A stretch of 64,000 nucleotides of DNA, taken from contig NZ_SWLG01000019.1 of NCBI RefSeq assembly GCF_005747095.1, positions 1 to 64,000 of the forward strand. The letters are read 5' to 3'. The first letter of the stretch is position 1. Each line of letters starts with the position of its first letter. The translations under genes were made by a program, and so were the position numbers. The notes under the pieces are model-generated. The model saw nothing but the letters and a program-made list of their open reading frames with translations, was not told where the DNA came from and did no database searches. Shown piece after piece: positions 44,128 through 53,270 of this stretch. This stretch comes from Exobacillus caeni. Its GTDB lineage: Bacteria; Bacillota; Bacilli; Bacillales; Guptibacillaceae.

Positions 44128-46302
44128 ATGGGGAAACTTAAAATTGTGCCTATTATCCTACTTTTGTTTTTGTTTGGCTTTGTATCAAAGGCAGATGCCA
44201 GTGAAGTAGAGAGGCATGGGGGGAAAGATCGTTTTGAAGTGGCAGTCCATGTTTCACAGAAAGGATGGAGTGGTTCTGATACTGTGTATCTAGTAAACTA
44301 CCTTGCGTTTGCGGATGCCTTATCAGCAACTCCGTTAGCTTACCAGTCTCACGCGCCTATTTTGCTGACTCATCCTGACCGTCTCACGGCTGCTACAAAG
44401 GATGAGATCAATCGCTTAAAAGCATCGAAAGCTGTGCTTGTCGGGGGGACGGGAAGTATATCCCAGAACGTGGTCCAGGATTTAAACACTATGGGAATCA
44501 AAGATATCCATCGAATTGGCGGAAAAGACCGTTATGAAGTATCTGCCAATGTAGCGAACAATGTTAATACAAAAGACAAAGCTGTAATTGCAACAGGGAT
44601 GACCTTTGCTGATGCGCTTTCTGTAGCTCCTTATGCAGCAAGAAACAGTTATCCAATCCTTCTCACCCGTAAAAACGTAATTCCAGCGCCTGTTGCACAG
44701 TACCTCAACAATAAAAAATTCAGCTCTTCTATTATCATGGGTGGAGAGGGAAGTGTTGGAAGGGAAGTTGCTGCAAATCTTCCAGATCCGGAACGGATCG
44801 GTGGTGCAGACCGGTATGCAGTAGCGGCTAATTTGATCAGAGTTAAAAACCTGCCAACAGACCAGGCGTTTATAGCAACAGGCTTAACGTTTGCCGATGC
44901 CCTGACTGGTTCCGTTTTAGCAGCAAAAGAATACAGCCCGATTCTCTTAACAAGACCTGAAATCTTGCCTGGAGACACTAAAAAGATCATGGTAGATAAA
45001 GCAATCAAAAATTATGTGATCTTAGGCGGACCGGCGTCTGTTCGTGAAGAGATCCTAAATAAGTATGCAGATGCTCTGATTATGGACAATACGCACTCGA
45101 TTGAAGGCTATACAGATAAACCAAGCTATGCACGCGGCGAGACTATTGAATTTAAAGTGCATACACTTGAGCCAAGCTTTTCTATCGAGGTTTTAAGATT
45201 TGGAAAAGAAGATACCGTTCTTTTTAAGGATTCTGGTATAACTGGAGCAAAGCAAAATTACCGGAAATACGATTATAAAGAGGGAGCGGACTGGCAAACA
45301 ACTTATACGCTAAAGGTTCCTTCCACATGGAAAAGCGGTCTTTATGCAGCAAAAGTTTACGATGAGAGCGGCAAAGAATTCTACATTATGTTTACAGTGA
45401 AAAATGCTAGCAGCATAAAGCCGAAGATTGCTGTGCTGGCAAATATCTTTACGTGGGAAGCGTACAACTCATGGGGCGGAGGTTCTTTCTACGGATACAA
45501 AATCGATGATGGAACAGGCAGAAGGTTTGCAGAAATACTAAACCTCCATCGTCCGAATCCGAGAATTAATCCATATGTAGACAGCATCCATCTGCCATTT
45601 GCAGAAAAGTTTTTGTTATCCTGGCTTGAGAAAAACGGTTATGCCTATGATGTGATCTCTGAGTATGATCTGCATCATCAACCGGCCATTCTCCAACAAT
45701 ACGATACCCTTGCGTTGAACTCACATAGTGAATACTGGACTGGAAACATGTATGACGGTTTTGTATCGTTCTTGAATAAAGGTGGAAACGTGCTTAACCT
45801 TGCAGCAAACAACATATACTGGAAAGCTGTGTTAAAAGGTGACCAGATCGAGGTTAGAAAAGATAAACAAAACCATACACTAGTAAACGAACGTGGTGGA
45901 CTCTGGAGAGACCTTGGAAGACCTGAATCCAGATACCTTGGAGTCGCTTATAACTACCTTGGTTATGGAACCTACACTCCTTACAAAGTCCAAAATCCAA
46001 ACCACTGGGTCTTTAAAAACACAGGACTCAAAACCGGGGACTTGATCGGAGAGGTAGGAGTGAACGGCCGTGGTGCTGCCGGTGGAGAGACAGATAAAAT
46101 AACGCCATATACTCCAGAAAACTTCCAACGTCTTGCAAAAGGGCTAAACCCAGACCTTGGAGGATCGGACATGATTTACTACGATACACCAAACGGCGGT
46201 GGAGTCTTCTCGGTTAGTTCCCTGACCTTCACAGGAACACTGGAAACCGACAGAGAAATCTCCCAAATCGTCAAAAACGTACTAAACCACTTTAATAAGT
46301 AA
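44128..46302 (+). CDS. CWB2 surface protein fused to a dimethylformamidase-like domain
   Basis: A 724-residue exported protein. A signal peptide ends near KADAS (about residue 25). Three CWB2 repeats follow, starting near residues 28, 130 and 230 (GGKDRFEV, GGKDRYEV, GGADRYAV). A linker Ig-like module (about 330-430) leads to a C-terminal domain (about 435-724) resembling the large subunit of N,N-dimethylformamidase: WEAYNSWGGGSFYGYKID, HLPFAEKFLLSWLEKNGYAYDVI, NSHSEYWT, NKGGNVLNLAANNIYW. That domain has a glutamine-amidotransferase-like fold. The substrate on the cell surface is unknown. A perfect 16-bp terminator follows. Confidence 0.85.
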   Translation: MGKLKIVPIILLLFLFGFVSKADASEVERHGGKDRFEVAVHVSQKGWSGSDTVYLVNYLAFADALSATPLAYQSHAPILLTHPDRLTAATKDEINRLKASKAVLVGGTGSISQNVVQDLNTMGIKDIHRIGGKDRYEVSANVANNVNTKDKAVIATGMTFADALSVAPYAARNSYPILLTRKNVIPAPVAQYLNNKKFSSSIIMGGEGSVGREVAANLPDPERIGGADRYAVAANLIRVKNLPTDQAFIATGLTFADALTGSVLAAKEYSPILLTRPEILPGDTKKIMVDKAIKNYVILGGPASVREEILNKYADALIMDNTHSIEGYTDKPSYARGETIEFKVHTLEPSFSIEVLRFGKEDTVLFKDSGITGAKQNYRKYDYKEGADWQTTYTLKVPSTWKSGLYAAKVYDESGKEFYIMFTVKNASSIKPKIAVLANIFTWEAYNSWGGGSFYGYKIDDGTGRRFAEILNLHRPNPRINPYVDSIHLPFAEKFLLSWLEKNGYAYDVISEYDLHHQPAILQQYDTLALNSHSEYWTGNMYDGFVSFLNKGGNVLNLAANNIYWKAVLKGDQIEVRKDKQNHTLVNERGGLWRDLGRPESRYLGVAYNYLGYGTYTPYKVQNPNHWVFKNTGLKTGDLIGEVGVNGRGAAGGETDKITPYTPENFQRLAKGLNPDLGGSDMIYYDTPNGGGVFSVSSLTFTGTLETDREISQIVKNVLNHFNK

Positions 46303-46340
46303 AACAAAAGAGAGGTTCGACTGAACCTCTCTTTTGTTTG
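46303..46340 (+). terminator. strong terminator of the CWB2-dimethylformamidase gene
   Basis: AACAAAAGAGAGGTTC pairs perfectly with GAACCTCTCTTTTGTT around a GACT loop. Confidence 0.92.
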
Positions 46341-46350
46341 GTATTGCTAC

Positions 46351-46400
46351 AGTGCCAGGCACCGCAAATGGACACTTGTCCATTTATGGTGCCTGGCACC
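46351..46400. repeat. 50-bp palindromic repeat (REPIN-like), copy 7
   Basis: AGTGCCAGGCACC and GGTGCCTGGCACC flank ATGGACACTTGTCCAT. It follows a conventional terminator by 11 bases, so it is not needed for termination here. Confidence 0.9.
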
Positions 46401-46464
46401 ATCACCACTCCATCACCGCCTTTTAGTACTTTTCACTCATTTAACAACCAAATCATCACAATTT

Positions 46465-46491
46465 TGAAACGGTTATACTGTTAATATCGTC
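46465..46491 (+). promoter_or_regulatory. ECF sigma-type promoter
   Basis: TGAAAC and CGTC are separated by 17 bases, matching promoters of envelope-stress ECF sigma factors (SigM/SigX/SigW type). It lies 35 bases before a secreted-protein gene. Confidence 0.5.
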
Positions 46492-46526
46492 CAATTATAT
46501 AAAGAGAAAGTATTGGGGTGAATGTC

Positions 46527-46991
46527 ATGAAGCGAAAACTTATTTTATTAGTAGTGGCATTATCTTTTGTCTTTGTCGGCGCAATGCATACAACGGTTGC
46601 CAAAACGTCCGGGGAAGAGACCAGCCAGAAAGAACCTGAAGTTACTTTGGAGTATGTAAAGAACAACCTGGAGCTGGATCAGTCACAAAAAGAGGTTAAG
46701 GATTTATTGGGAAGCCATTATTCGAAGGTAACAGGAGCGATGGAAAACACCGAGATGTGGCGTTATGATGTCGGGCTTGTAAAGGGATATACTCCCTACA
46801 ATGTGGATGGCCTGGATGCAGTAGACGTGGAAGGGATCGCGAACGGAAAAATCAAAATGCAAATCTTAGTCGAATGGAACGAATATCGGCTCGTAAAGTC
46901 ATATAGTGCATATTATTTAAATGAAGAAGACGGAAAAGTATGGGTGTATAGTGTGTATCCATTTGGCCCAAAAGAATATGCCGTAAACTGA
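46527..46991 (+). CDS. secreted protein of unknown function
   Basis: A 154-residue exported protein with a signal peptide (MKRKLILLVVALSFVFVGAM, cleavage near residue 25). The mature part has LDQSQKEVKDLLGSHYSKVTG, which recalls SmpA/OmlA-type beta folds that begin with a similar helix, but I cannot confirm a family. ATG 46527 with GGGGTGA upstream is preferred over GTG 46518. A plausible ECF sigma promoter lies directly upstream, suggesting induction by envelope stress. Confidence 0.65.
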   Translation: MKRKLILLVVALSFVFVGAMHTTVAKTSGEETSQKEPEVTLEYVKNNLELDQSQKEVKDLLGSHYSKVTGAMENTEMWRYDVGLVKGYTPYNVDGLDAVDVEGIANGKIKMQILVEWNEYRLVKSYSAYYLNEEDGKVWVYSVYPFGPKEYAVN

Positions 46992-47187
46992 CTGCTGACC
47001 GGGATTATCCCGGTTTCTTATTTGAAAGGTAACGTAGTAACTGCGAAAAGCTTTTTAATTGAGCAAGTTATAAAATTTAGGTGGAATACACCTCACTGGT
47101 TCCATTTCTCTAAAAGGAATTATTAAAACGAACTAATAATGGCGCCCAATTCACAGCAAATAATGAAGATTTAAGGGGACAGTATCT

Positions 47188-47760
47188 ATGATTAAAACTA
47201 AAAATTTAATTATAATTTTCACCACACTTATATTAATTTTTTGTGCGATTATGTATTGGATGATTGTTGAAGCGTCTGAAACCGTAAACGGAAAAGAAGA
47301 TCCAAAAACGGAGCAAGCTGCCAAAAACTCAGAAAATGGATCGAACAAGGACGCACTCGATGAAATTGATGAACAGATCGATGCTGCAACCGCCACGACA
47401 ACGGAAAATGAAGAGGACGGCGTGAAAAAAGCTATTCCAACCGAAGTGCAGTTTCAAGACGACCTTCATGCCATGACACACCAAAAGGTAAAGGCAGAAG
47501 AAAAGTGGGGGCATTTGAAAATTACGGAAGAACGCATTGATGAAATGCTGGACGTGCTCGATAAAGTAAAAGGAAAAAACGACTACAAGAATTTCGACTT
47601 TTATTATGATGTTTTAACAGAATGGAACAACGGAAATTTTGATAATGCAGTCCAGGCGCATAATCGGATCTGGAGCATGAATGGCGGAACGATCGGAAAA
47701 GCAACGAGGCTACTGACTGAAGAGGAAGAACAGGCATATATCAAGGAATACTTTAAATAA
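47188..47760 (+). CDS. membrane-anchored DUF6241-like protein
   Basis: A 190-residue protein with one N-terminal membrane anchor (about 5-27), an acidic low-complexity linker (about 30-75) and a C-terminal domain with MTHQKVKAEEKWGHLKITEE, IDEMLDVLDKV and the end NGGTIGKATRLLTEEEEQAY. This C-terminal pattern matches proteins I know as DUF6241 in Bacillus, function unknown. The domain should face outward. GGGGACAG precedes the ATG and a terminator follows directly. Confidence 0.7.
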   Translation: MIKTKNLIIIFTTLILIFCAIMYWMIVEASETVNGKEDPKTEQAAKNSENGSNKDALDEIDEQIDAATATTTENEEDGVKKAIPTEVQFQDDLHAMTHQKVKAEEKWGHLKITEERIDEMLDVLDKVKGKNDYKNFDFYYDVLTEWNNGNFDNAVQAHNRIWSMNGGTIGKATRLLTEEEEQAYIKEYFK

Positions 47761-47790
47761 GCGGGTGTTTATACTCGCTTTTTTTTATGA
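47759..47790 (+). terminator. terminator after the DUF6241-like gene
   Basis: AAGCGGGT pairs with ACTCGCTT (one G-T pair) and is followed by a run of T. Confidence 0.85.
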
Positions 47791-47914
47791 CCCTCAAATT
47801 TCAGCATAAAAAAGTCCACATATCCCCCGATGAGAACGAATTTTTTTATTTGATACTATTTATCTGTATACTTATGGGTATAAAACCTCAAAGAATAAAG
47901 GAGTGGAACATACT

Positions 47915-49339
47915 ATGCCTGCTTATAAAAAGTGGCTGGCTTCGATGCTTGCTGTTATCCTCGCTTTTATCATGGGACAACCAGTGAACGCAGCAGACGA
48001 GAAGAAAATCGGTCCCGAAGAATGGACACAGTACCGGTTGAACTCGCAAAATAACCCGGTCTATAACGATGGAGAAGAAGTTGAGCTTGATACAACCTTC
48101 AAAACCGATAATCAAATTCGTTCCACCCCGGTGGTAACAGGGAACAATATTTATATAGGCAACCATGAATCTGGGATGATCTATTCTTATGACTTACATA
48201 CGAAGGAACTTAACTGGAAGAACCAGGCTCCGAACTGGATTCACTCCGAATTGATCTCTTCAGGCGGTAAGCTGTTTGTCGGCTATGGTAACCGTTTTTA
48301 CCAGAAACCTGGTTTGAGAGGAACGGAAGAGAGCGGCATTCTCTGCCTTGACGCTGAGAGCGGAGAGATTCTCTGGAATTTTAAAACGGATGGTGAAGTA
48401 ATGCCAACCCCTGCTATATACAAAGATACTGTTTATGCTGTCACAGGGGATGAGCACCTTTATGCAATCAACCCTGAAACAGGAAAGGAAGAATGGAACC
48501 TTGAGCTCGGTTCGATCGTCAGTATGTCTTCCCCAAATATTCATAACGGTATCCTTTATGTCGGAGGATCTGATCCCTATCACTTTTATGCGGTTGACCT
48601 GGAAAAGCAAGAAATCAAGTGGGAGAAGGATTTTGAAGATGTGAAAATGGGACTGGATGATGTTCCAGCGGTTATTTACAACGATGAACTTGTTATAACT
48701 ACCGCACTTGAAGGCGATATGGAAAAAAATCCTGAGCATATGATTTATGCGATGGACATAAAAACTGGCGAATTTGTCTGGAAAAAGAGTCTCGGTAAAG
48801 GCGAGATGGTTAAAAACAACAAATCTGGTGCACCGATGATTTATGAAGACCAGGTATTTGTCGGAAGCCCGATAACGAAAAAATATTATGCCTTGAACGC
48901 AGGGAACGGCGAAATAAACTGGAAGCATGAGACAGCTGTAAACAAAGCTCCTCCTGTGGCAGACAACGGAATCGTGTACTTTGTAAACACAAAAGGAATG
49001 GTTTCTGCATTTGATGTGAAATCCGGCGATCTGCTGGGCGAAAAAGAACTTGGCGGAAAGCTTGCTCCATCCGGTCCGATCATCATCAACAACAATCTTA
49101 TCGTAGGAAGCCAGGACAGCAACGTGTACGTTGTTCCAACTTCACAGATCAAAAGTTCTTCTTCTGATGAACAAAAATCAGGAGAAAAGACTGAAGGCAA
49201 AGCTGATGAAGAAGCAGCAGCTAATGATACCGAAGCAGCCGACCAGGATGTCCCTGCAGGTAACTGGATATGGTATTTACTCATCATACTTCTCATCGGT
49301 TTTGGCATTTTCTTCTTCGCACGAAATCGTAAATCATAA
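47915..49339 (+). CDS. membrane-anchored PQQ-like beta-propeller protein
   Basis: A 474-residue exported protein with a signal peptide (cleavage near VNA-AD, about residue 25), a beta-propeller of the PQQ/BamB-like type, and a C-terminal membrane helix (NWIWYLLIILLIGFGIFFF) with a short basic tail. Propeller blades show repeated AxDxxTGExxW patterns such as YAINPETGKEEWNLELGS and YAMDIKTGEFVWKKSLG. It is probably a scaffold or sensor on the outer face rather than a quinoprotein dehydrogenase; no catalytic or cytochrome domain is present. ATG 47915 with AAAGGAG upstream is preferred over GTG 47903. Confidence 0.85.
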   Translation: MPAYKKWLASMLAVILAFIMGQPVNAADEKKIGPEEWTQYRLNSQNNPVYNDGEEVELDTTFKTDNQIRSTPVVTGNNIYIGNHESGMIYSYDLHTKELNWKNQAPNWIHSELISSGGKLFVGYGNRFYQKPGLRGTEESGILCLDAESGEILWNFKTDGEVMPTPAIYKDTVYAVTGDEHLYAINPETGKEEWNLELGSIVSMSSPNIHNGILYVGGSDPYHFYAVDLEKQEIKWEKDFEDVKMGLDDVPAVIYNDELVITTALEGDMEKNPEHMIYAMDIKTGEFVWKKSLGKGEMVKNNKSGAPMIYEDQVFVGSPITKKYYALNAGNGEINWKHETAVNKAPPVADNGIVYFVNTKGMVSAFDVKSGDLLGEKELGGKLAPSGPIIINNNLIVGSQDSNVYVVPTSQIKSSSSDEQKSGEKTEGKADEEAAANDTEAADQDVPAGNWIWYLLIILLIGFGIFFFARNRKS

Positions 49340-49347
49340 TTAATATG

Positions 49348-49379
49348 AAAAAGCTGATTCCTATGGAGTCAGCTTTTTT
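49348..49379. terminator. bidirectional terminator
   Basis: AAAAAGCTGA and TCAGCTTTTTT form a stem usable from both sides, between two convergent genes. Confidence 0.88.
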
Positions 49380-49399
49380 CTCTTATACGGGATCAAATG

Positions 49400-50107
49400 T
49401 TAATCCTTTTGTCTGCATGCTTCCACAAAGGCCCCGAAAATTTTCCTCGATATAGAATCGTTTTTTACTAAGTTTTCAGGATGCCACTGGACCCCAAGAA
49501 CAAATCGGTGTTTCATACTTTCGATCGCCTCGACAACACCATCACTGGCCGTGGCCGAGACACTAAAGCCGGGGGCAGGATCTTTTACAGCCTGGTGGTG
49601 GAAGCTGTTTACTTTAAAGGAAAGCTTTCCTGCTATTTTTTCCAGCAAACTTTTCTCTTTTACCTTTATAAAATGAGATAAGTGGTCCCTTGGCGCTTTT
49701 TGTGCATGTTGTAAAAGTGGGGATTCGACCTGGCTATAAATGTCTTGATACATATTTCCGCCTGCTGCAACATTTAACATCTGAATACCTCGGCAGATAG
49801 CGAAAATGGGTTTGTTGGCCTCTAATGCTTTGTGGATCAAGAGTGTTTCTAGTTTATCCCGCTCAGGCCTGACTTCCCCGAGACCAGGAATTGGTTCTTC
49901 CCCAAAAAAGGTTGGATCAATATCAACTCCACCAGTTAAAAACAACCCGTCGATCTGTTGGATAATTTGAGTTAACAGTTCTTCCTGCTCCGTATAAGGG
50001 ACGATAAACGGGATAGCACCAGCTCCTACGATCGAGTCCATGTTGTCCGTATGCAAACTGACCCTATTTTCAATAATAGGAGCGGTTACTCCGATGATTG
50101 GCTGCAT
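49400..50107 (-). CDS. gamma-glutamyl-gamma-aminobutyrate hydrolase-like (C26) class I GATase
   Basis: A 235-residue protein of the peptidase C26 family. The nucleophile Cys lies in PIFAICRGIQMLNVAAGG, and the catalytic His and Glu in GVQWHPEN near the C-terminus; GLFLTGGVDIDPTFF is the oxyanion region. PuuD-type members hydrolyse gamma-glutamyl-GABA in putrescine breakdown; other members act on different gamma-glutamyl amides. No other polyamine genes are nearby, so the substrate is open. GAGGC lies before the start. Confidence 0.88.
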   Translation of the reverse strand: MQPIIGVTAPIIENRVSLHTDNMDSIVGAGAIPFIVPYTEQEELLTQIIQQIDGLFLTGGVDIDPTFFGEEPIPGLGEVRPERDKLETLLIHKALEANKPIFAICRGIQMLNVAAGGNMYQDIYSQVESPLLQHAQKAPRDHLSHFIKVKEKSLLEKIAGKLSFKVNSFHHQAVKDPAPGFSVSATASDGVVEAIESMKHRFVLGVQWHPENLVKNDSISRKIFGAFVEACRQKD

Positions 50108-50229
50108 GAAAAGCCTCCTTGTCGATAGTTCTTATAAACGAGTTTCAAATTATATAAGAATACTATTTTTTAAAAGCAGTAATATTACAACTGTTTAAAA
50201 CAGGAGGTGATCTCAAAACTCTTAAGCTA

Positions 50230-50264
50230 GAAAAATGAAAAGCCGCCCACTATCTGAGCGGCTT
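50230..50264 (-). terminator. terminator of the GntR-lyase operon
   Basis: AAGCCGC and GCGGCTT form the stem; on the minus strand a T-rich run follows. It lies just after the lyase stop. Confidence 0.8.
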
Positions 50265-50277
50265 CCTTTCTATACAT

Positions 50278-51162
50278 TTATGCAATCCCAGCCTTCATCA
50301 ACATACCATCCAGCGGCCGTCCCATGTAGTCTTCCATCCACTTTGCGGTATTAACCAGCTTTTCAAGATCAGCATTTGTTTCAATGCCCATTCCTCTAAA
50401 CATATTGACCATATCTTCGGTACAAACATTTCCCACTGCTTTTGGAGCGAACGGGCATCCTCCCAATCCGGCGATGGAGGAGTCAAAGCGCCGGACACCT
50501 GCATTATAGCCTGCAAGCGTGTTGGCGAGTCCAAGCCCGCGTGTATTGTGGAAATGGAGTCCTAAGTTAAGATTTTCTCCAAAGGCATTCCTGAATGACT
50601 TGATGACAGATTCCACCTGTGATGGGTTAGCCATTCCCGTTGTGTCAGCAAGGGTGATCTCGCTGCATCCTGCATTTAAAAAAGCTTCTGCAGTTTTCAG
50701 CACTTTCTCAACGGGCACTTTTCCTTCGTAAGGGCAGCCGAATGCTGTTCCAAGAACGCCGGCTACTCCTTTGCCCGCTTCAGATCCTTCTCTGATTACC
50801 TTGCTTAATTCCTCCACACCCTGGTCTACTGTCCGTTTTGCGTTTTTTAAATTAAACGTGTCGCTTGTCGTTACGACTACATTGAGGAAGTCGACGTCTG
50901 TGTTCAACGCCCTGGTAAGCCCTGAACGGCTCAGCACAAGTCCCGCATAACGAACATCATCACGCTTTGGCAGCCTGCTCATCACTTCTTCTGCATCTGC
51001 CATTTGGGGAACTACTTTTGGATTCACAAACGAAACAACTTCAAATGTTCTGATTCCGGCATCGATTAACTTTTCGATTAGTTCGACCTTTGTTTCCGTT
51101 GAAACCAGTTTGGATTCATTTTGAAGGCCATCTCTCGGCCCGACTTCGCAAATCTCGATCAC
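50278..51162 (-). CDS. HMG-CoA lyase-like enzyme (possible citramalyl-CoA lyase)
   Basis: A 294-residue DRE-TIM metallolyase. EVGPRDGLQNE near the N-terminus, ADTTGMANP, the metal-binding LHFHNTRG and GGCPFAPKAVGN with the catalytic Cys are all present. HMG-CoA lyases cleave hydroxymethylglutaryl-CoA to acetyl-CoA and acetoacetate; related enzymes cleave (R)-citramalyl-CoA to acetyl-CoA and pyruvate. No leucine-catabolic carboxylase or hydratase is nearby, but a class III CoA transferase and LeuCD-type dehydratase are, which favours citramalyl-CoA. It overlaps the gntR gene by four bases. Confidence 0.85.
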   Translation of the reverse strand: MIEICEVGPRDGLQNESKLVSTETKVELIEKLIDAGIRTFEVVSFVNPKVVPQMADAEEVMSRLPKRDDVRYAGLVLSRSGLTRALNTDVDFLNVVVTTSDTFNLKNAKRTVDQGVEELSKVIREGSEAGKGVAGVLGTAFGCPYEGKVPVEKVLKTAEAFLNAGCSEITLADTTGMANPSQVESVIKSFRNAFGENLNLGLHFHNTRGLGLANTLAGYNAGVRRFDSSIAGLGGCPFAPKAVGNVCTEDMVNMFRGMGIETNADLEKLVNTAKWMEDYMGRPLDGMLMKAGIA

Positions 51163-51830
51163 TGGGTATCCTCCTTTATGAGCTCTTTATTTTTTATGTC
51201 ATCCAGATGCTTTAACACTTGATCACGCCCCTGGTAAATATGCTCTGTCATAGCGATTCGAGCGCGCTCACTGTCCCGGTTTTCAATTGCATCCAATAAA
51301 ATATGGTGATAATCAAGAGAACGTCTTAGCTTGTCCTCTTTATACCAGTAAAAGGATCTGAAAATAAGCGGGACGACAACCACTTTGGAAATATGAAAAT
51401 GGATATGTTGATTCCCGGATGTTTTTACGATCTCCTCATGAAACTGCTGGTTCGCTTCCACAATCTCTTTTATGATCGTTAAATCGTCTTCGGAATAGCG
51501 GTTGATCGCTTTCTCGTACTGGAGATTGTGCTCCGACATTCTTAATAGGTCGGCTTCCGTTCTGTTAACCGCTGCCTGTGAAGCCGCATAGCCCTCAAGC
51601 AAAGTCCTCAAATCGTAAATCTGGCGTATATCTTCTTTCGTAAAATGACGTACGCTGACCCCTTTTTTCAAAGGAACGATTAACCCCTCGGATTTCAACT
51701 GCTTGATCGCTTCCCGGATCGGCGTTCTGCTCAGCTTTAATTCACTTGCTAGATGCTCCTCTGTAAGCCGCATCCCCGGGTGATATTTACCATGTACAAT
51801 CGCGTCTTTAATAAAATTGTATGCATTCAT
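51159..51830 (-). CDS. GntR/FCD-family transcriptional regulator
   Basis: A 223-residue regulator with an N-terminal winged helix (TEEHLASELKLSRTPIREAIKQL) and a C-terminal all-helical FCD ligand domain (about 75-210) with DLRTLLEGYAA and conserved metal-ligand-type His/Asp positions. FCD regulators usually respond to organic acids. It shares a transcript with the lyase and is divergent from the CoA transferase operon. A perfect ATTGTATACAAT site lies 18 bases before its start, so it likely represses itself and the divergent genes until the substrate appears. Confidence 0.88.
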   Translation of the reverse strand: MNAYNFIKDAIVHGKYHPGMRLTEEHLASELKLSRTPIREAIKQLKSEGLIVPLKKGVSVRHFTKEDIRQIYDLRTLLEGYAASQAAVNRTEADLLRMSEHNLQYEKAINRYSEDDLTIIKEIVEANQQFHEEIVKTSGNQHIHFHISKVVVVPLIFRSFYWYKEDKLRRSLDYHHILLDAIENRDSERARIAMTEHIYQGRDQVLKHLDDIKNKELIKEDTQ

Positions 51831-51847
51831 CCCAACACCTCATCTTG

Positions 51848-51993
51848 ATTGTATACAATCATTCGGATATTATCAATATTTTCTAAAAATTTAGCCTTAA
51901 ATACTACTAAAAGCACTATTTTTGGTACAAATGAAACGCTTTCAAAAAAGTTATTGATTTATTGTATACAGTTCTGCTAGTATTGTATGCAAG
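51848..51993. promoter_or_regulatory. GntR operator sites in the divergent promoter region
   Basis: ATTGTATACAAT (51848-51859, perfect palindrome), ATTGTATACAGT (51961-51972) and ATTGTATGCAAG (51982-51993). One lies before gntR and two before the CoA transferase gene. Confidence 0.75.
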
Positions 51994-52048
51994 ATTCAGA
52001 AACTTTAGATTTATCTTTCATTTTTGTTTTTTTACAGGAGGTAGGAAC

Positions 52049-53257
52049 ATGTCTGGACAGAACGAACGTATGCCATTGGAAAATCTGCGTGTTATTGAGC
52101 TGGGGACTTTATTAGCCGGCCCTTTTTCTGGAAGGCTGCTTGCAGATTTTGGGGCAGAGGTCATAAAAGTCGAGCCCCCTGGCAAGGCAGATCCGATGAG
52201 GAAATGGGGCAAGGAAAAGGACGGTACAGGTCTATGGTGGCCGATCCAGTCGAGGAATAAGAAATCGATCACGCTCAACTTACGTGAACAGGAAGGGCAG
52301 GATGTACTGAAAGAATTGGTCCGTGAAGCGGATATTTTAATAGAGAATTTCCGGCCGGGAACGATGGAGAAGTGGAATCTTTCCTATGAAGCTTTATCTG
52401 AAATCAACCCTAAATTGATCATGGTGAGGACTTCAGGCTTTGGACAAACAGGTCCGTACAAGGAGAGAGCCGGATTTGGCAGTGTGGGAGAGGCGATGGG
52501 AGGATTACGCTATGTGACAGGCTATGAGGACCGTGCGCCAACCCGGGTCGGAATCTCGATAGGCGATACGCTTGCCGCAATGTTTGCAACGATCGGCTGC
52601 CTTGTAGCAGTCAACGAAAGACACATCTCGGGAAAAGGCCAGGTAGTCGATACGGCACTATATGAATCTGTCTTTTCCGTGATGGAGAGCCTTATTCCGG
52701 ATTACATGCTTGCCGGTTATGTCCGTGAACGAATGGGCAATATCCTTCCGGGTGTCGCGCCGTCAAACATCTATTACACAAAAGATGGCACGTATATCGT
52801 TATAGGAGCCAATGCAGACGGCGTTTTCAAAAGGCTTTGCGAGGCGATGGAACAGCCGGAACTTGCAGAGGACCCGAAATACAAAACACACGAGGCAAGA
52901 GGAAGAAACATGAAGGAACTGGATTTACTCATAGAGGAATGGACGAAATCCCTGCCGGCAAAGGATGCGTTAAAGGCGCTTGAGGAAAAGGGAGTCCCTT
53001 CCGGTTTGATCTACTCTGCAAAAGATATTGTAGAAGATCCCCACTATAAAGCGCGTGAAATGATTGTAAACGTAGACCATCCGGAGATCGGGGATTTCCC
53101 AATGCCGGGGGTCGTGCCAAAACTGAGCCGTACACCGGGGAAAATTAAATATCCTGGCGCAGAACAGATGGGAAAACATAACGAAGAAATTTACGGTGAT
53201 TTGCTGGGCTTTACGAATGAAAAGCTCACATCTTTAAGAGAAAACGGAATTATCTAA
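52049..53257 (+). CDS. class III (CaiB/BaiF) CoA transferase
   Basis: A 402-residue family III CoA transferase. [31 protein letters not shown] is the classic N-terminal pattern, and the catalytic Asp should lie in [14 protein letters not shown]. Members move CoA between carboxylic acids; succinyl-CoA:citramalate transferase belongs to this family. With the LeuCD-type dehydratase and lyase it would activate citramalate. ATG 52049 with AGGAGG upstream is preferred over the long frame from 51962, which would cross the operator sites. It starts the operon of transporters and hydratase. Confidence 0.9.
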   Translation: MSGQNERMPLENLRVIELGTLLAGPFSGRLLADFGAEVIKVEPPGKADPMRKWGKEKDGTGLWWPIQSRNKKSITLNLREQEGQDVLKELVREADILIENFRPGTMEKWNLSYEALSEINPKLIMVRTSGFGQTGPYKERAGFGSVGEAMGGLRYVTGYEDRAPTRVGISIGDTLAAMFATIGCLVAVNERHISGKGQVVDTALYESVFSVMESLIPDYMLAGYVRERMGNILPGVAPSNIYYTKDGTYIVIGANADGVFKRLCEAMEQPELAEDPKYKTHEARGRNMKELDLLIEEWTKSLPAKDALKALEEKGVPSGLIYSAKDIVEDPHYKAREMIVNVDHPEIGDFPMPGVVPKLSRTPGKIKYPGAEQMGKHNEEIYGDLLGFTNEKLTSLRENGII

Positions 53258-53270
53258 GGAGGTGATCGGC

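Noticed and set aside
48260-48928. 222-codon minus-strand ORF opposite the beta-propeller gene
   Set aside because: Antisense shadow of a well-supported exported protein.
47915-49339. PQQ-dependent dehydrogenase
   Set aside because: It has only propeller repeats with a signal peptide and a membrane anchor; no dehydrogenase active-site or cytochrome motifs.
51932-51944. TGAAACGCTTTCA as a cre site before the CoA transferase gene
   Set aside because: It is one base short of the cre spacing, and it is not a perfect palindrome.
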